Assembly: GCA_963513935.1 (NCBI GenBank)
Contig: OY740766.1
Span: 6,355,000-6,418,999 of the forward strand
DNA length: 64,000 nucleotides
Reading direction: 5' to 3'
DNA from: Aphrophora alni
Lineage: Eukaryota > Arthropoda > Insecta > Hemiptera > Aphrophoridae
In this document: positions 1 to 13,200 of the stretch, in pieces
Position numbering within the stretch: position 1 is the stretch's first letter
Layout of the letters: each line of letters starts with the position of its first letter
Position numbers and translations under genes: made by a program
The notes under the pieces: model-generated
Databases searched by the model: none
Told to the model about the DNA's origin: nothing
Seen by the model: the letters and a program-made list of their open reading frames with translations, nothing else

Positions 1-1061
1 ATGATGTTAATTTTTAAGGAAGCTGATCAATTCCTAAATTCAGACTTTGAACTACATCAAATAATTATGTTGCACAACTTGGAAAATAATGTTTACAAAA
101 TTTACATTGCCAAATTATGTGGATCTGTTTTTGAGAAAATTGGATTTTTGTCTGTTATTTAAAGTTTTCTCCTCCAAAAGCAATAACAATTTTAATTGAT
201 GTTTAGTTACATTATGTAAAGCAGTTCAGTGAACATCAAGAAACATCTTATCATATGTTCACTCATTTTGAAAGAAAAAATCTTTTGATAGTACCAATCA
301 GAGGAAAATATGGAAGGAGACTATAATAAATTTTAGTGTTTCAAAGAAGATCAACAACCTGGGTCAAGTCAATATTGACACTTGTTAAATTATCCATAGA
401 GGAAAGCTCTCAGGTCCATATGCAGGGTCAATGAAGATCTGTAAAACACGTAGCTCAGTCTTATTAAATAAATCATTATTTCATGACGGCCACATCATAA
501 TTTCATACATGACGACTGAGTTTGCAAAATAAGAATTTAGAATAGCAAAGTGAATTTATGTTCTTCTTTATACCTCAATCTTGGAAGGTTAATAAAATGG
601 CTACAGTGAAGCTTCATAATTATGTTCATCAATAATTTATCTCCATAACATCTTAGCGATATAGTGGCCAGACACTATAAGAATGGTGATGAAAAAATGA
701 AGAGCCAATGGAGAAAATAAGTAATCGAGCATTGAAAGTGGAGGTGGTTAGACCACTCTTTGAGGTAAAGGCAGGGAACCTTACGTGACGAAGCCACGAA
801 TGGAATCCTCAATAATAAAAAAAGTGGGTGATCTGGAGACAGCCAATTTAGAAAGACCAATGTTGAGGAATTGGCAAGTGAAGAGGATGACTAGTTTAAT
901 TTTATTGTGATTCCATGTTAAAACTAAGATATCTCAGTTATTAATGAAATAAATCAATCTGTCATTGGTGGAAATATTTCAAATATTTGTTAAATAATTT
1001 AGGCTGTAACTCAATAAGTACACAGACAGACTTACTGACAGAAGAATGTTTTATTTAAAAC
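1..1061. other. AT-rich intronic sequence, nothing recognised
   Basis: Lies 3' of the last PDE10 exon found, so probably intron. I looked on the minus strand for the next PDE exon (ATDLALYF-type motif) and did not find it. No repeat structure or coding similarity seen. Confidence 0.5.
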
Positions 1062-1073
1062 TATTTTTAATAG

Positions 1074-1290
1074 ATAGAATAAAACTCAAACACAAGATCT
1101 CACAAAAATTATGTTTACTTAATCAAACATGTTTAACTTATATTTAGTTATTGTAGCTCATGTATCACTGAGGATGGTGACTTTGTCGTTAAAATGTGTT
1201 TAATTAAGTAAACATAATTTTTGTGAGATCTTGTGTTTGAGTTTTATTTGATCTAATATTATCTCACAAGTGTAGCTCAATATTTATTTA
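1074..1290 (+). mobile_element. Small hammerhead-bearing fold-back element, 217 bp, with 12-bp TSD
   Basis: Exact 12-bp direct repeats TATTTTTAATAG at 1062-1073 and 1291-1302 bound it. Inverted arms 1078-1134 and 1191-1248 pair over ~57 bp with few mismatches. Between them on the plus strand is CTGAGGA (1168-1174), a 6-bp stem II with TTT loop (1176-1190), then TAAA where GAAA is expected, so the core is damaged at one position. Confidence 0.75.
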
Positions 1291-1340
1291 TATTTTTAAT
1301 AGGACTAATGATCTCTCAAATGGACATCCATGAAAATATA

Positions 1341-2727
1341 TGAGGGCTATTTTATTTCAACCTCCGATCTCGCTGTTAAATGGTAGGAGCCAAAGCTGCA
1401 CACTGAGTGACGGAACACCTCCTATACCATAACCTTTGTGACTACCAACTTCAACACATCAGTTATAATATCTGAGCTACTGGCCCGTAAAAATTGCCTA
1501 CGTAATTGATTCTCCCGCCAAATGTAAGTATATAGACATAGTTTTTTTTTTTTACCAGCTAGTATTACTAATTAAATAATATTTCAAGTTTAAAAAATAT
1601 AACCTTGACTGGTAATTCAACCCAGGATCTTTGGCTTTACACACCAATGCTCTACCAACTGAGCTATCCCAGTGTAGGGCTTACACTTCTCACTTGACTT
1701 TGCTTTTGTTGCAATTTTTGAGCAATCATATTAAATAACTCATTACAAACAACATTGAAATTAATATTTACTCAACTTGTAACCCTTACTTATGTATTTA
1801 TTGACTTTAATAAGTTGGTAGAGCACTGGTTCGTAAAGCCAAAGGTCCTGGGTTCCATTCTCAGTCAAGGTTATATATTTTTAAACTTGAAGTATTATTT
1901 AATTAGATCAAGTGGTTTGAGAAAGACGGAGGTTAACCATTTGATTTTATCGTAATCCTCAGTTTCATATATTCCACGCAACATCTCATTTTTGTCCCAA
2001 AAAACAGTAGGCATGACTTTCCTGTTGTTAAATGTCTGAACTTTTTAGGTTTGTCTAGAGAGTTGTTAGTGTGCATCCACTGTTGAAACTGTTTGAGCGA
2101 ATCTAAGTTTCATCTCTTGTCACAATTGATGTCAAAAACTCTTTCCCCTCATCATCATAACATGTGAGAAAAATTACGATTAATGCCATGTTTTGTAGTT
2201 CTAGGGCAGCATTTTGGGAACCTGTTGGGCACAAAGTTTTTGGTAGCCTAGATGTTTCGTTATAATCGTGTAAAGAGAAGACCTTGAAATGTCAAAAAAA
2301 ATTACTAATGTTAAACCTCTGTCATTCTTGAATAACTTGGTCAAATTTCTGAATAAGGTCTTCACTAGTGACAGATGTGGTCCTTGTTCAGGTTCATTAT
2401 GAACAGTTCGGCCATCTTTAAATTTCCTGCAACACTTTCACACAACACTGTTACTTATGAAGTTATCACTGAATACTCAACTAATTTTGCAATGAATTTC
2501 TGCTGCATTATCCCCTTCTGCCTGAAGAAAATAAATGACCCATCACAACTCACACTTGGCAGGAGAATCATGGCAGCCCATTTTACAGGCTCTGCAGTTT
2601 AGCTCCAACTGATGTGTTGGAGTTGGCAGTTTGACAGAGGTTATGGTCAGGGAGTTGTGCAGCTTTAACTTCTACTGCTTGGTAGACCATTTACCAGTGT
2701 GATTAAAGGTTGAAAAAGTAGCCCTCA
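1341..2727 (-). mobile_element. Degraded mariner-family element with long inverted repeats
   Basis: Ends are TGAGGGCTA at 1341 and its inverse ending at 2727, each flanked by TA (1339-1340, 2728-2729), the mariner target. The terminal inverted repeats are alignable for ~130 bp (1341-1470 and 2600-2727). On the minus strand from ~2600 to ~1950, fragments in several frames match mariner transposase blocks: KFKDGRT, then YQKLCAQQVPKML, then DEGKEFLTSIVTRDET and VFWDKNEML. Many stops and frameshifts; dead. A tRNA-like fold-back sits inside it near the C-terminal end. Confidence 0.8.
1558..1915. repeat. Inverted pair of tRNA-derived sequences (SINE-like) inside the mariner
   Basis: Arms 1558-1680 (minus) and 1800-1915 (plus) are inverted copies. 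Each holds a tRNA-like unit with A box (TAGCTCAGTTGGTAGAGC in the minus copy) and B box (CTGGGTTGAAT / CTGGGTTCCAT). The minus copy folds as a cloverleaf with anticodon-loop triplet GTA; its acceptor stem has two mismatches, so it is a pseudogene or SINE head, not a working tRNA. The shared flank (AAACTTGAA.TATTATTTAATTAG) shows that more than the tRNA was copied. Confidence 0.65.
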
Positions 2728-2729
2728 TA

Positions 2730-4124
2730 ACTTTTCCTACACACTATGTACAGAGTTTGTTCAAAATGAATCATACGTGAAGTTTTCCTGTGGAAACAAA
2801 TGAAGTTCAGTGGGGAGGGATGTATTATTTCCCTTCAGCAGAGAGCATTAATCACTATCCAAGAACTTCTGGACAAAATTGAGATTCAATCGTTGGTTAG
2901 GTACATGCCATTTTGAATGTGAATTTGACCTTGTGGAAAGCATCCTCAAAATTCAGGGATGAAGTTATTAATGACAGAGCAGAAAGTACTCTATCTGGAA
3001 ATTTGGCAAGACTGCAAACGGTATCCCTGATTATAGATACGCACAGAAATCTAAACGCAGTCACCACAGTGAAGATTCAACATTTTCAATGCTAAAAAAG
3101 ACTGCAGATACATAACGACATCAAAGTGATGTTGACCGTTTTCTTTGACAACCTTGGGGTAGTGAATCACAAGACCAAAACATTACTGGAGATATTCTGT
3201 CAATTTTGAAATACCTTGTGGTGTAAAAAATTATACCTCAGGACATGAAGAACTTGGCTGTTGTACGTCCCCAATCTTCCAATATGGCGAGTTTTGACCA
3301 TTCTTGAAGCAAAAATGTCACTTAATAGGACATTATTTTGCTGAAAAAGAAAAATCGATCAGTGCTGAGTACACACCTTCATACAGGTTGCCTGGCAGCA
3401 TTGATTTAAAAAAATCATCCATATTACTATTATATTGATCCTTATATGACTTTTGACATTTTTTTTTTCACATATTACAGCTTTAAAGTTAACACAAATT
3501 CAATCGATATCATTTCAGTAAAACTAGCATATTTAAGGACGGGAAAACGAACCAATTTAGGCTTATTTGATATACTAGAGTGGCTCACTAAAAACATCTT
3601 CTCATATTTAACTTTTTTCTTTTTTTTTAAATTGCATGGTATCATAAGTATATATTTTCAAGGAGGACAATATTATTCACTTTACTTTAAACAATGTAAC
3701 TTCAACCACTAAGCGATGTTGAAATCAATCCCTAAAAATTAAATGGTGAAGGGGTCAAGCAGTAAATCATTTAAAGCATTGTTTTGAAGACTAGTTGGTA
3801 TTTTAAAGGACAGTACTACTTCACACTAATCTTTGGTCGTTCGACACATTCTTGATTAAAGATTTTCAGGTCAATAGATTGAAAGAGTAGATCGTGTAGA
3901 ATGCCCTGTATATTCCCTACCAAAAGTCACCTCATGTGTTTTTATTTATTTCTGCAAAAAATTCAAGTTGGATACTTTGAGAAAGTAACAAGACTCACAA
4001 ACAACTTTTGTGTACAATCTTATGATAAAGTGGCAATAATTGAGCACGATATTATTTATTTATATAATAGTAAATACATTCATTGCTAAGCAAGTTGTAA
4101 CTAAATTTATTTCTATTAATTTAC
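2730..4124. other. Intronic sequence, nothing firmly recognised
   Basis: AT-rich with T-runs. Plus-strand open frames at 3446-3712 and 3901-4089 are low complexity with no recognisable motif. Confidence 0.4.
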
Positions 4125-4280
4125 CTCCATTATTTTCTGAGCCATAACAAAATGATGATTTTCCATTGGTGACCCCTGGTATAAGTTAGATATAGGATGA
4201 TTTGTCATTTGTATAAAGTTGTTGGTGTAACCTCTGTGATCAAGGTCATGACAAATTGTAGAAATCATCAAAGCTTCTTT
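4125..4280 (-). CDS. PDE10: PDE10-like exon 12 (catalytic domain, HDLDHRG motif)
   Basis: 156 nt, 52 codons, phase 0. Codes ALMISTICHDLDHRG with the metal-binding His-Asp pair, then HPISNLYQGSPMENHHF. Last exon found; donor GTAAAT shows that the gene continues to the left. Confidence 0.92.
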
Positions 4281-7200
4281 CTAAACATAAACATAAGAGA
4301 AATGAAATATACATGGTTGTTAAATAATGAACATATTTTCACACTATAGGCATCATAGTTGGCCATTACAACTGAAAACCAAAAAAATTTCTTCACATCA
4401 TTGGACACTAATCATTAATCATATGATTTCAATTAATAGTATAGGTTGAATTTCTTAATGTATTAACTGTTATCTCAGCTATGATTTGAATAAATGCTTC
4501 CTTCAATTTTTCAACGGACCTTCTCTCATGATTTAAGGACCCGGTGGTTTTAAACGTACTAACAACTTATTTTTGAAAGACCCTGTATATTTATTTCCTT
4601 CAGCAAACAATAAAAACACAACATAAAATATATATATTAATAGATATGTACTAAACTAAAATAATACTTTATTCAAATCCAATGTTTACTCTTTTTAATG
4701 TAAAAAATTGTTATAATTTTTCAAATCAATTTTTAAAAATTTCTGTTTTAAAAAAACATTTTATATTACTGCTGACAGGGAAATATACTGAGTCCTCAAG
4801 CCCAGGAGAGAGGCAGTATTAGTTAAAACAATTTTCTTTTTTTTTTAATTTAGAAAAATAAAGCACAGCTGTGGCTTAACTCAAAACTAAGAATGCATAT
4901 GGGAAAATCAAAACATACAACAGCAAACATAGATTTAAGATGTTACTTTTAAAATATTAGATAATCTTTGTTTGGGAAGTGAAAAGAGTCATGATTTATG
5001 TTTTAATTTGCAATAGTATGACCTAACTTCATACTTTATTCAAATATTATATAAAAAAATTTAAAAAATTAAAAAAATTACAAATGGCAGTTAATTTTTG
5101 TAAAATGCATCAATTTGAATCATTCAAAAAGGCATTATCTGTGTAATATGAAATAAAAACAGAACTGAATCGTCAAGACCTATTTTAAAAATTTTATCTT
5201 TACTACCACTTAAACATCTATTTATATATAAAGTTCTTAGTGCAGAAGAAGTGCAGACAGTTTCCCACTTTACATAATACGTATAAATTATTACTCCGTT
5301 TTGTCTACAAAATTATTCACAATTTGCCTACTACGAAACCTAGGCTGACATGTTTTATGAATTCTTTTTCTTATATAGCTCCAAAATTATATAACAAACT
5401 ACCAGTAAATATCAAACAACGTACTAAACAACCAAAGTTCCTGATAAGGTTAAAATCTTGGCTGCTCTGTCTCGACAATGTAGAATCTCTCTTTAATGAA
5501 TAACAAAACCTACCTCATTTTTCTATCAAGTTCTCTAAAAATATTTTATTTTGTGCCCTCAGTTTGTGTACTTTGTTTAATTTATACGTTTCATGAAGAG
5601 CCACAGGGGCAAACAACTTTATTATTTATTTAATTGTTTTTAAAACTGATTAAACCCAGGGCATTTCATCTACTCTATAAAGAATGCTTATATAAAAAGA
5701 TTTTTTTTGCTGTAGAACTCCTTTATAACTGACTGATTTTGTTAAATGTTATTTCATAACTCTGACAAATTGTCACAAATTTACTGTCATTTTGTTTTTT
5801 AAGTAAAGGTAACGCTAATTACAAGATTCCTATACAGGGTACCTAATTCTTCCCTTTATTTTAATGTTCTATGTTTGTGTTTTATCTGACATGTATTAAA
5901 TATGTACAAAGTATGTAATGGGAGAATAATAAATTTCATTTCATTTAACCCTTTAAGGAATACCGAAATTTTAAGAAAGGCAATTTTTACACTGTAATGA
6001 GTAATGAAAAATTAAAAAAACGTGTCATAAGGAGTAAGAAAAAAAAAACACTGCAAAAACTGTTGAAACTGGGTTTGTTTTAATTATTTACCATAAAATG
6101 CAGCAAAAATGAAAAAAAATTAATTTTATTAATTTCACAAATTTAAAAAAGTTTTTTTACAAGTAGGCCTAAAAAAATTTTTTTTTTTTTTATGGTACTC
6201 TTCAAAACAGGGGTAGATGCAAAGATCTACATTGCAATTTGAACATTCAAATTTACTGTCTTTCTTCTTTATTGTTCTGTTTGACTTGTTTGCACACACA
6301 AATCATCTTCTTTGGGCCTTTCGCTTCTGCCCTTCTGATGTTGCAGTAGACCGAGGAAAGTGACGTGCAGTGAGACGTAGAGGCACCGCTACAGGCCGAG
6401 GCAGAATGGCAGTTTCTCTAGGCGCGCTGTGTGTTTCAAAGATTTCTCTGATTAGATTCATTCTAAAATCAAGAAGTGGAACTTTTTATCCGATGGTGGA
6501 TTTGAAACATATGAAATGAATTCAAAAGAACAATGTCCAAAATATGGAAAAATAACTTACAGTACCGGTACCATTTCTTTGATTTTCTTGCAGAGTTATT
6601 GAAAGAAATCATCATATCTGCCTTATCTACTCCTCCCATTTTCTTGTTATACTCTACTACGCTTATAGGTTTTTGTACAACATCCCTGTGCCTTGTTACA
6701 TTGACAATTTCATGTTTGTGGACCGTTGATAACATAGTCACACAACGTTTATCATACCACTTTACGGCAATCATTTTCTCATGACTTCTGACTTCCATGT
6801 CACACCATGTATTATATCGCAACTCGTTTTTTATTACACAAACAATACTATTAAGCTACATAATGTTTTTGTACACTTTTTTGTTGATTTCTAGACGTAG
6901 AATTTAATAAAAATGAATTAATTCGTAAAACGTTCCAGAATGGCAGTACTGCTTTGAGCATTTTTTATTGGTGCCATTCCGGAATGGCATGACTCGTTTC
7001 ATGATAATTTGCCTTACTCCTTAAAGGGTTAAAGTTGTTATCTTTTTGTTTGAGCCAAAAGTTCATATTTACTAAATTTGAGGTTTTGTTGCTTTGACAG
7101 AAGATTGTCTTGGTGAAGGGTGTACCAATTCAGTTCTGCTTTGATCTGATATAAGACCACTCTTTCCTCATCTCACCTCTCCTATACTTTCTTCTTGTCT

Positions 7201-10200
7201 GTCTTAGAGGTTTGAGTACAATAAACCCATGTGGCTGAGGTGCAACAAAACAATTGGATATGGAATCTTTTTATTTTCCCACATACACGTAGAATAGGGA
7301 AAGTTATCTGATGAGTAATAATATCGATATCGAGTTTTTGCGGATGTCTGTTGTGTGGTCTCTCAAAAAAGTTGATTTTGGAATGATATACGACAGTCAT
7401 ATGTGCAGTGATCTACAGCCCAAACGTGTGGACCAATTTTAATTGAATTTGGTATGTGAGTAAATTTTGACCATACCTCAAGTCTTTTTATTTTTTTATA
7501 CATATCTCTGAATTTGGATGTAACATTTTTTTTTAATTAGCTCAAACGATTTTGTTCAAATTTTTCTTAAGTATAACCTATAAATACCCAAACAAAATGT
7601 GTTTGCCGCTATCTCTCCGAAAATCCCTGTTTGTGAGTTATTGGTAAAAACAAAACATTAGCCATCAGGCTGTTATAAAATACTTAATTTGTCAAATTGG
7701 CTCTACCAATTTCGTTCAAATTTTAATAAATGTGAAGATTAATGACTCATATGCAAAATAGTATATACAAAACTATTGAGGTTCAAAAATAAATAGCACA
7801 AAAAAAATTGAACGTTGACAGCTTTTATTAAAATCTAAATGTTAGTCCAATATGACTTATAATAAAGACAAACGAAGGAAGTTTAGGCTCTTATTTAAAT
7901 ATATAAATATTTTCTTCAAATTAATGTTTATTTTTGATTGACAACTTTACTATCGATTGATATTTTTTGTGACAATTGGTTTTTGTTCATTTTTATTTGG
8001 TTTTGGTGAGTGGGAAAGTTTATGCAATGTTTCTACATATTTATTTACAAGGCTCTCGGTTTCACAGATTTGAGAAATAAAAATACACCTTGAAGAATAT
8101 TTATTAAACAATTTTAATGAAATTTGTAATATTTGCTTTTAAGAACTTGATTTGGAATTTAGATTTGGCCTTTTTACATAAGTTCAATTACTTACTATCA
8201 TTAAATTACTGGGCAAATCAAATGTATTTTTTAATTTAATTTGAATTACCTCAATTGCAGAGAAGAGTTCTCGATTACGACACAAAATATTAGCCATTGT
8301 ATGTGTAACTATAAAAGCATGCTCAAAATTGTGATAAGGGTTCGGTCGATAGCTGTTCTTAATCGTCAAAATGAATTTACACATATTATTATTTTTCATA
8401 AAGTTTTCTCCAAGAGTTTCATGAAACAAAATTAACGTCAGTTCTGCAAGTCTGTTCAAGTTATTTTCAACTGGATACCACATAAACCTGAAACAAATAA
8501 ATATGGAACAATACTGAATTATTAAAAACTATGTTAGTATGATTTCTACTGGTAACAGAGATGTGATCGAGTATTGAGCAGATTCTACGTATCAGAGAAA
8601 TGTCTATAACTACACACTAAATTAGGACTATATCTAAGTACAAGGCCCATTTTAAAAATAAGACCCGTTTTGAAATTCCCACCGACTGTGACAATGAAGT
8701 GTGATTGCGCATAAGCTTTGTTTTATTATGATGTAATAACCAACTGTTGGCATTTTGTTGCCATTTGATATGCGATTGTTGTGGGTGCTACAATAAATTA
8801 TCTCCCCAATTGCGAGGTTCTGTGATGATGTTTCCTCCAGCTGCTCTGCATGCTTTAACGCTATTTCTAGAGCTTTGTGTCCTTCGCTGTGTGAAACTTT
8901 CTGTGCACTTTCCTCCAACACCATATCTTCTTCATCGTCTTCTTCTCCTTTTCCGTTTACCATGTTCACTATTTCTTCATCTGTCACTTCATATTGTTCA
9001 TCTTGGGCAATCCACTCATTCACGTCCTCTTCTGTTGCGTCTGCACAACCCGGCACTTGTTGTAACAATGGAAGTAGGCTAGTGTTCTCCAATTCAGTCT
9101 CCTGTACATTTTCACCACCCGGAGATTCTTTATTTTCTTGGAGTCAAACTTTTCCAAGATTTAGAAATGGTGTTCGCTCCAATACTCTTCCATGATTGGG
9201 CCACGTAGTAAGCCACGTCTTTCAAATTAAGATGATGTAATTTGTTTACCGTGTCTTCTCCCTGGTCCATAGCGTCAATTAAAGAAGAAAGCCGGTTTCT
9301 TCGATAATTCCTCTTCATTGTCTCTAAGGCCCCCTGATCCATAGGTTGACATAAGGAAGTCACATTTGGAGGCAAAAACATGGCCTTTATTTCCTTATCT
9401 TTAAGTTCGTCCTCGTCAGGATGGCACGTAGCATTGTCAAGAAGCAATATTGCTTTCCGTGGCAAGTTTTTGTATTTCAAAAACTGTTCAGTTTGTGGCA
9501 CAAATTCTTTAAAAAACCATTCTTTAAAAATGTCTGAGCTCATCCAAGCATTTTTTTTATTGTAATATTTCACTGGTAAAGCATTTTTGGAAACATTCTT
9601 AAACGCTCTCGGATTTTTCGACTTGCCTATCATAGCCAGTTTCATTTTCATATTTGCCGTGTCATTACTGCATGCAAGAATTGTCACTCTTTCTTTGCTA
9701 CGTTTGTAACCTGGCACTGCCACTTCGGCCTTTGACGCTAGTGTTTTCTAATTAATATCTAATTTGCATATTCAACTAATACAGATAAGTTCGGTTTAAT
9801 GAGCAATGCATTTCAAAGGGATTTAGTCGACCAATCAGCAATTTAGTTTATCTTCATGGGTATGTCTTTGAATGTACTGAATCTGTTGTCAGCCATTGTT
9901 TGAAAAGTTACTTGTGCTTAATTTTAAATCCTAGCGAATATTTCTACATCTTATACACTTTTGTAAACAACCTTTTAGATGAAAAATAATTCATTTTATG
10001 TATTGGTACCATTAGTTTCTTTAGTTAAATTTCCTTTTTTCAACAAACTAATTTATTTTGTGGCCTTTGTCTATAACTTGTTACATTTCTCGCCTACCTA
10101 CTCGTAATTTAAAATGGGATATAAGCCTGAAATCATCGTGTCATGTTTGTCTAATAATTTTCCTGGATAGATATGATAATTTAGAATGATTTTGATATGG

Positions 10201-13200
10201 GGAAACAAGGGTCAAAGATATCGGGAAATATTTTTATTTCATTATCTGATCGAAAGTCAGGTTTTGTAGGCCGACTGTTGCTCATATATTTAGCTAGGCG
10301 TCGTAGTAGTTCATTCATTGGAATTTTACTTCAACAAGAATGAGAAGTATTCGATAAATTTATATTTGTAGGTTAGAGGAAAATTATGAAATCTTACAGC
10401 TGGTGAACTCATTCACGGCCTCTACTATTTCTAACGTCAACCCAGGTTGTGAAAAGAGACAACTATCGGCATCCTCCAAGGAATTTGTCCACATTGAAGC
10501 TAAGAACATAACAATTTGGATGTAAAGAATCAGGGACCTGCTCCCAGATTTCTAATTATCCATAACAGTGTCAGATCTGTCTAAGATCTCACCCTTTGTT
10601 ATTAACAAAGCTGTAACGGGTGCTGCAGAAATTGTTCGTTTCATTAGGAAACTTTGGAATGGGACTTTACTAATACAGTCTGATTCTAATAGAGTCACTC
10701 TCTGTTGATGAGAAATCCTTTTTCAATGTTGTTACTGTGTCTGTTTGAATTGTGAACGCACAAGGATTTGAATAATTGTTCTATAGGTGTTATTTTTTGT
10801 CGTGATCTATGAATGATAGCATGGAGGGAAAAAAAGAAAGAGGTCACTGAACAGCATGTTATTAATGTTGAACAAATTTTTCGGTACAGAAAATGTGAGG
10901 TTAGGTTAAGTTAGGGCTTCTTACCAACCGACGTCCATGTCGATGTTCCACACAACATTGAACTTTACAATCTCCAAAGGGGAGTGATTTATATGTTTGT
11001 TTATAAGTTATGCTTTACTTGAGTTTCATTCTGAAATGTCGAGTAATAACAGCAGTCAATGCAATGGCGACGCTCATTATCTCTGAAAGCAAAGAAGTTT
11101 AAGCAAGCAAGAATAGTCTGCCTCAGAAATCATGATTAGGCATACGATATGAAATGAGTATTAGTGTGGATGTCTATAGTTGTTACATCAAACCATTATG
11201 TAAAATTACTAGAATCACAATTATAAAAAACGCCAGTTAGAAATTGACATAGACACTATGTGTATAAGACTTACTGTACAAGTAAAAATGTCAATGATAT
11301 GTTTGAATCTACTTTTTCCTGGACATCTAATTTCATAGAATGGCAATATCCCTTGCCTTAACACTTTTGATTATTGAATGATAGACTTCCATGGTCACAA
11401 ACATCATTATGATCTTGTACTTTGGGGTTCGACCGTGTCAATATTGTCTGCACGTTGAGTACAGCCGACGTTTCGGGCACTTTACAGATGTCCATTCTCA
11501 AGGCTTAACAAAATGTCAAGACAAATGTACTCAACGTGCAGACAATATTGACACGGTCGAACCCCGAAGAACAAGATCATAATGAATTTTGATTATTGTT
11601 TATTATGGTGTTACCTTAAAATTAAAGTCCTTGTCATAAGACTGGTGAGTTTTGACAATCTGAAACAATCTATACTGGAAAAATTGCTGGAATTCCAGAC
11701 AAATGTTACACATTGTAAAGGGAAGTCTGAAAAGCAGATTGGAAAAGTATGTGTGGAGGGAAGAATATTAATTTCAATATATAAAAATGGCAATAAATCT
11801 GTGTATAATAGTTACAGTTTTAAATACAATTTTTAATTAATTATGATATAATATTGTCAGGACTCTCAGGCTCGCTCTATACTAAAACTAGTATGTTTTA
11901 AGAAATGAAATGTACCTATATTATATCTTAATATTTAATCATTTAGCACTAATGTAGGCAACATTAAAATAAATTATAATATAAATAAACTTACGTCATA
12001 AAATTTTCCGGAATATTTTCTTCTGTATTAACTAACTCATCTTCTTCGTGTTTACAAGGTTTAATGTGATACAAAAGTATTTCATTGCTGACATTTAGTT
12101 GATGTGCCTAATACAAATATATTATAACTTTAAATATATTATATATGAATATATGTACAGATACACTTTCAAAAGTCCCTTACCACACTTGGGAATAAAC
12201 AAAATAACAAAAAACAAAATTTTTTGTCAAAAGTAAAATGTTTATTCCTATTAGACCCTTATAGCTATTACAACAACAAAGTTGTCATCTTCAGAGGGAA
12301 TCTTAACAAAGACTAAATTAAAACTATTTACAACTAAAGTGACCAGTTTCCCTACCCCACTCCTCTGGTGCATTGACCTATCAACAATAGGGTTGACAGT
12401 TCAAACACCTGTACTGTTGTTACCTGGAGTGGGGAAGGCCCAATCCTCTAACATACAAAGATGTTTTAAAGTTTACAATATAATCATCCCTGAACTGAAG
12501 TGTTTCCTTTTCTGATATTAATTTTCTTTTCTTTAGTATTCAAATACATTAAATCTCATTCTACTATACCAACTATACTAAATACATACTGCAACAAAAT
12601 ACTCATCTGTATTGTCAGCCCACATACAGATAAATCTTTCTTCCCCATGACATGTAATCATTTTGTACTCTTTAACATCTAAAGTAATGTAGCTTCGTCT
12701 TATAGTCTAATGACATCACAAAAATACAAAGACATTAATTGGAGATGTGGCTACATTGCTTCACTTCTCCTATTTAAATAATTCATTGGCCTAACCTTTC
12801 TAGGTTCAATGTCATAAAGTTTATGTACACTAACAACTGAATATTAGGTTTTAGTCATTGAAACATCAACTTGTTGGTTTTTTTTTTTTTTTGTTATGGA
12901 AATTGGAGTGTACCATTAACTGTTGTTTACAAATTTTTCACATGTTTTAATACTGTTTACATATAAAACAAAATAATACCAATAAAAACATTAAATAAAA
13001 AATAGAAGTAAATTACCGTTCCATCAATTTTGTCTTTGAGTACCATCAAATCCAATATTAGTTCAAAGTAAATTGAGAAGGTGTCAATCATCACTTCATC
13101 TTCATCAGAGAAAGAAGTTCCCTGTTTTTCGTTAATTAATTGATAAACTCCTAAACATACAACATGTATTAATTTCAACTATTTTACCAGTCAGAGGGAG

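Noticed and set aside
1611..1681. Functional tRNA-Tyr gene
   Set aside because: Acceptor stem mismatches, no discriminator/terminator context, and an inverted decayed twin; better seen as a tRNA-derived repeat.
2375..2602. 75-codon plus-strand ORF
   Set aside because: Antisense to the mariner transposase relic.
8747..9195. Plus-strand ORFs rich in Ser/Leu/Pro
   Set aside because: Antisense shadows of the Tigger-like transposase tail.
10885..10915. AGGTTAGGTTAAGTTAGGG as possible insect telomere repeat (TTAGG)
   Set aside because: Too short and imperfect; such words are common in AT-rich insect DNA.
12888..12896. Poly-T run near 12880 as another poly-A retroinsertion
   Set aside because: No flanking duplication found; also seen for runs at 27272, 39110 and 63280.
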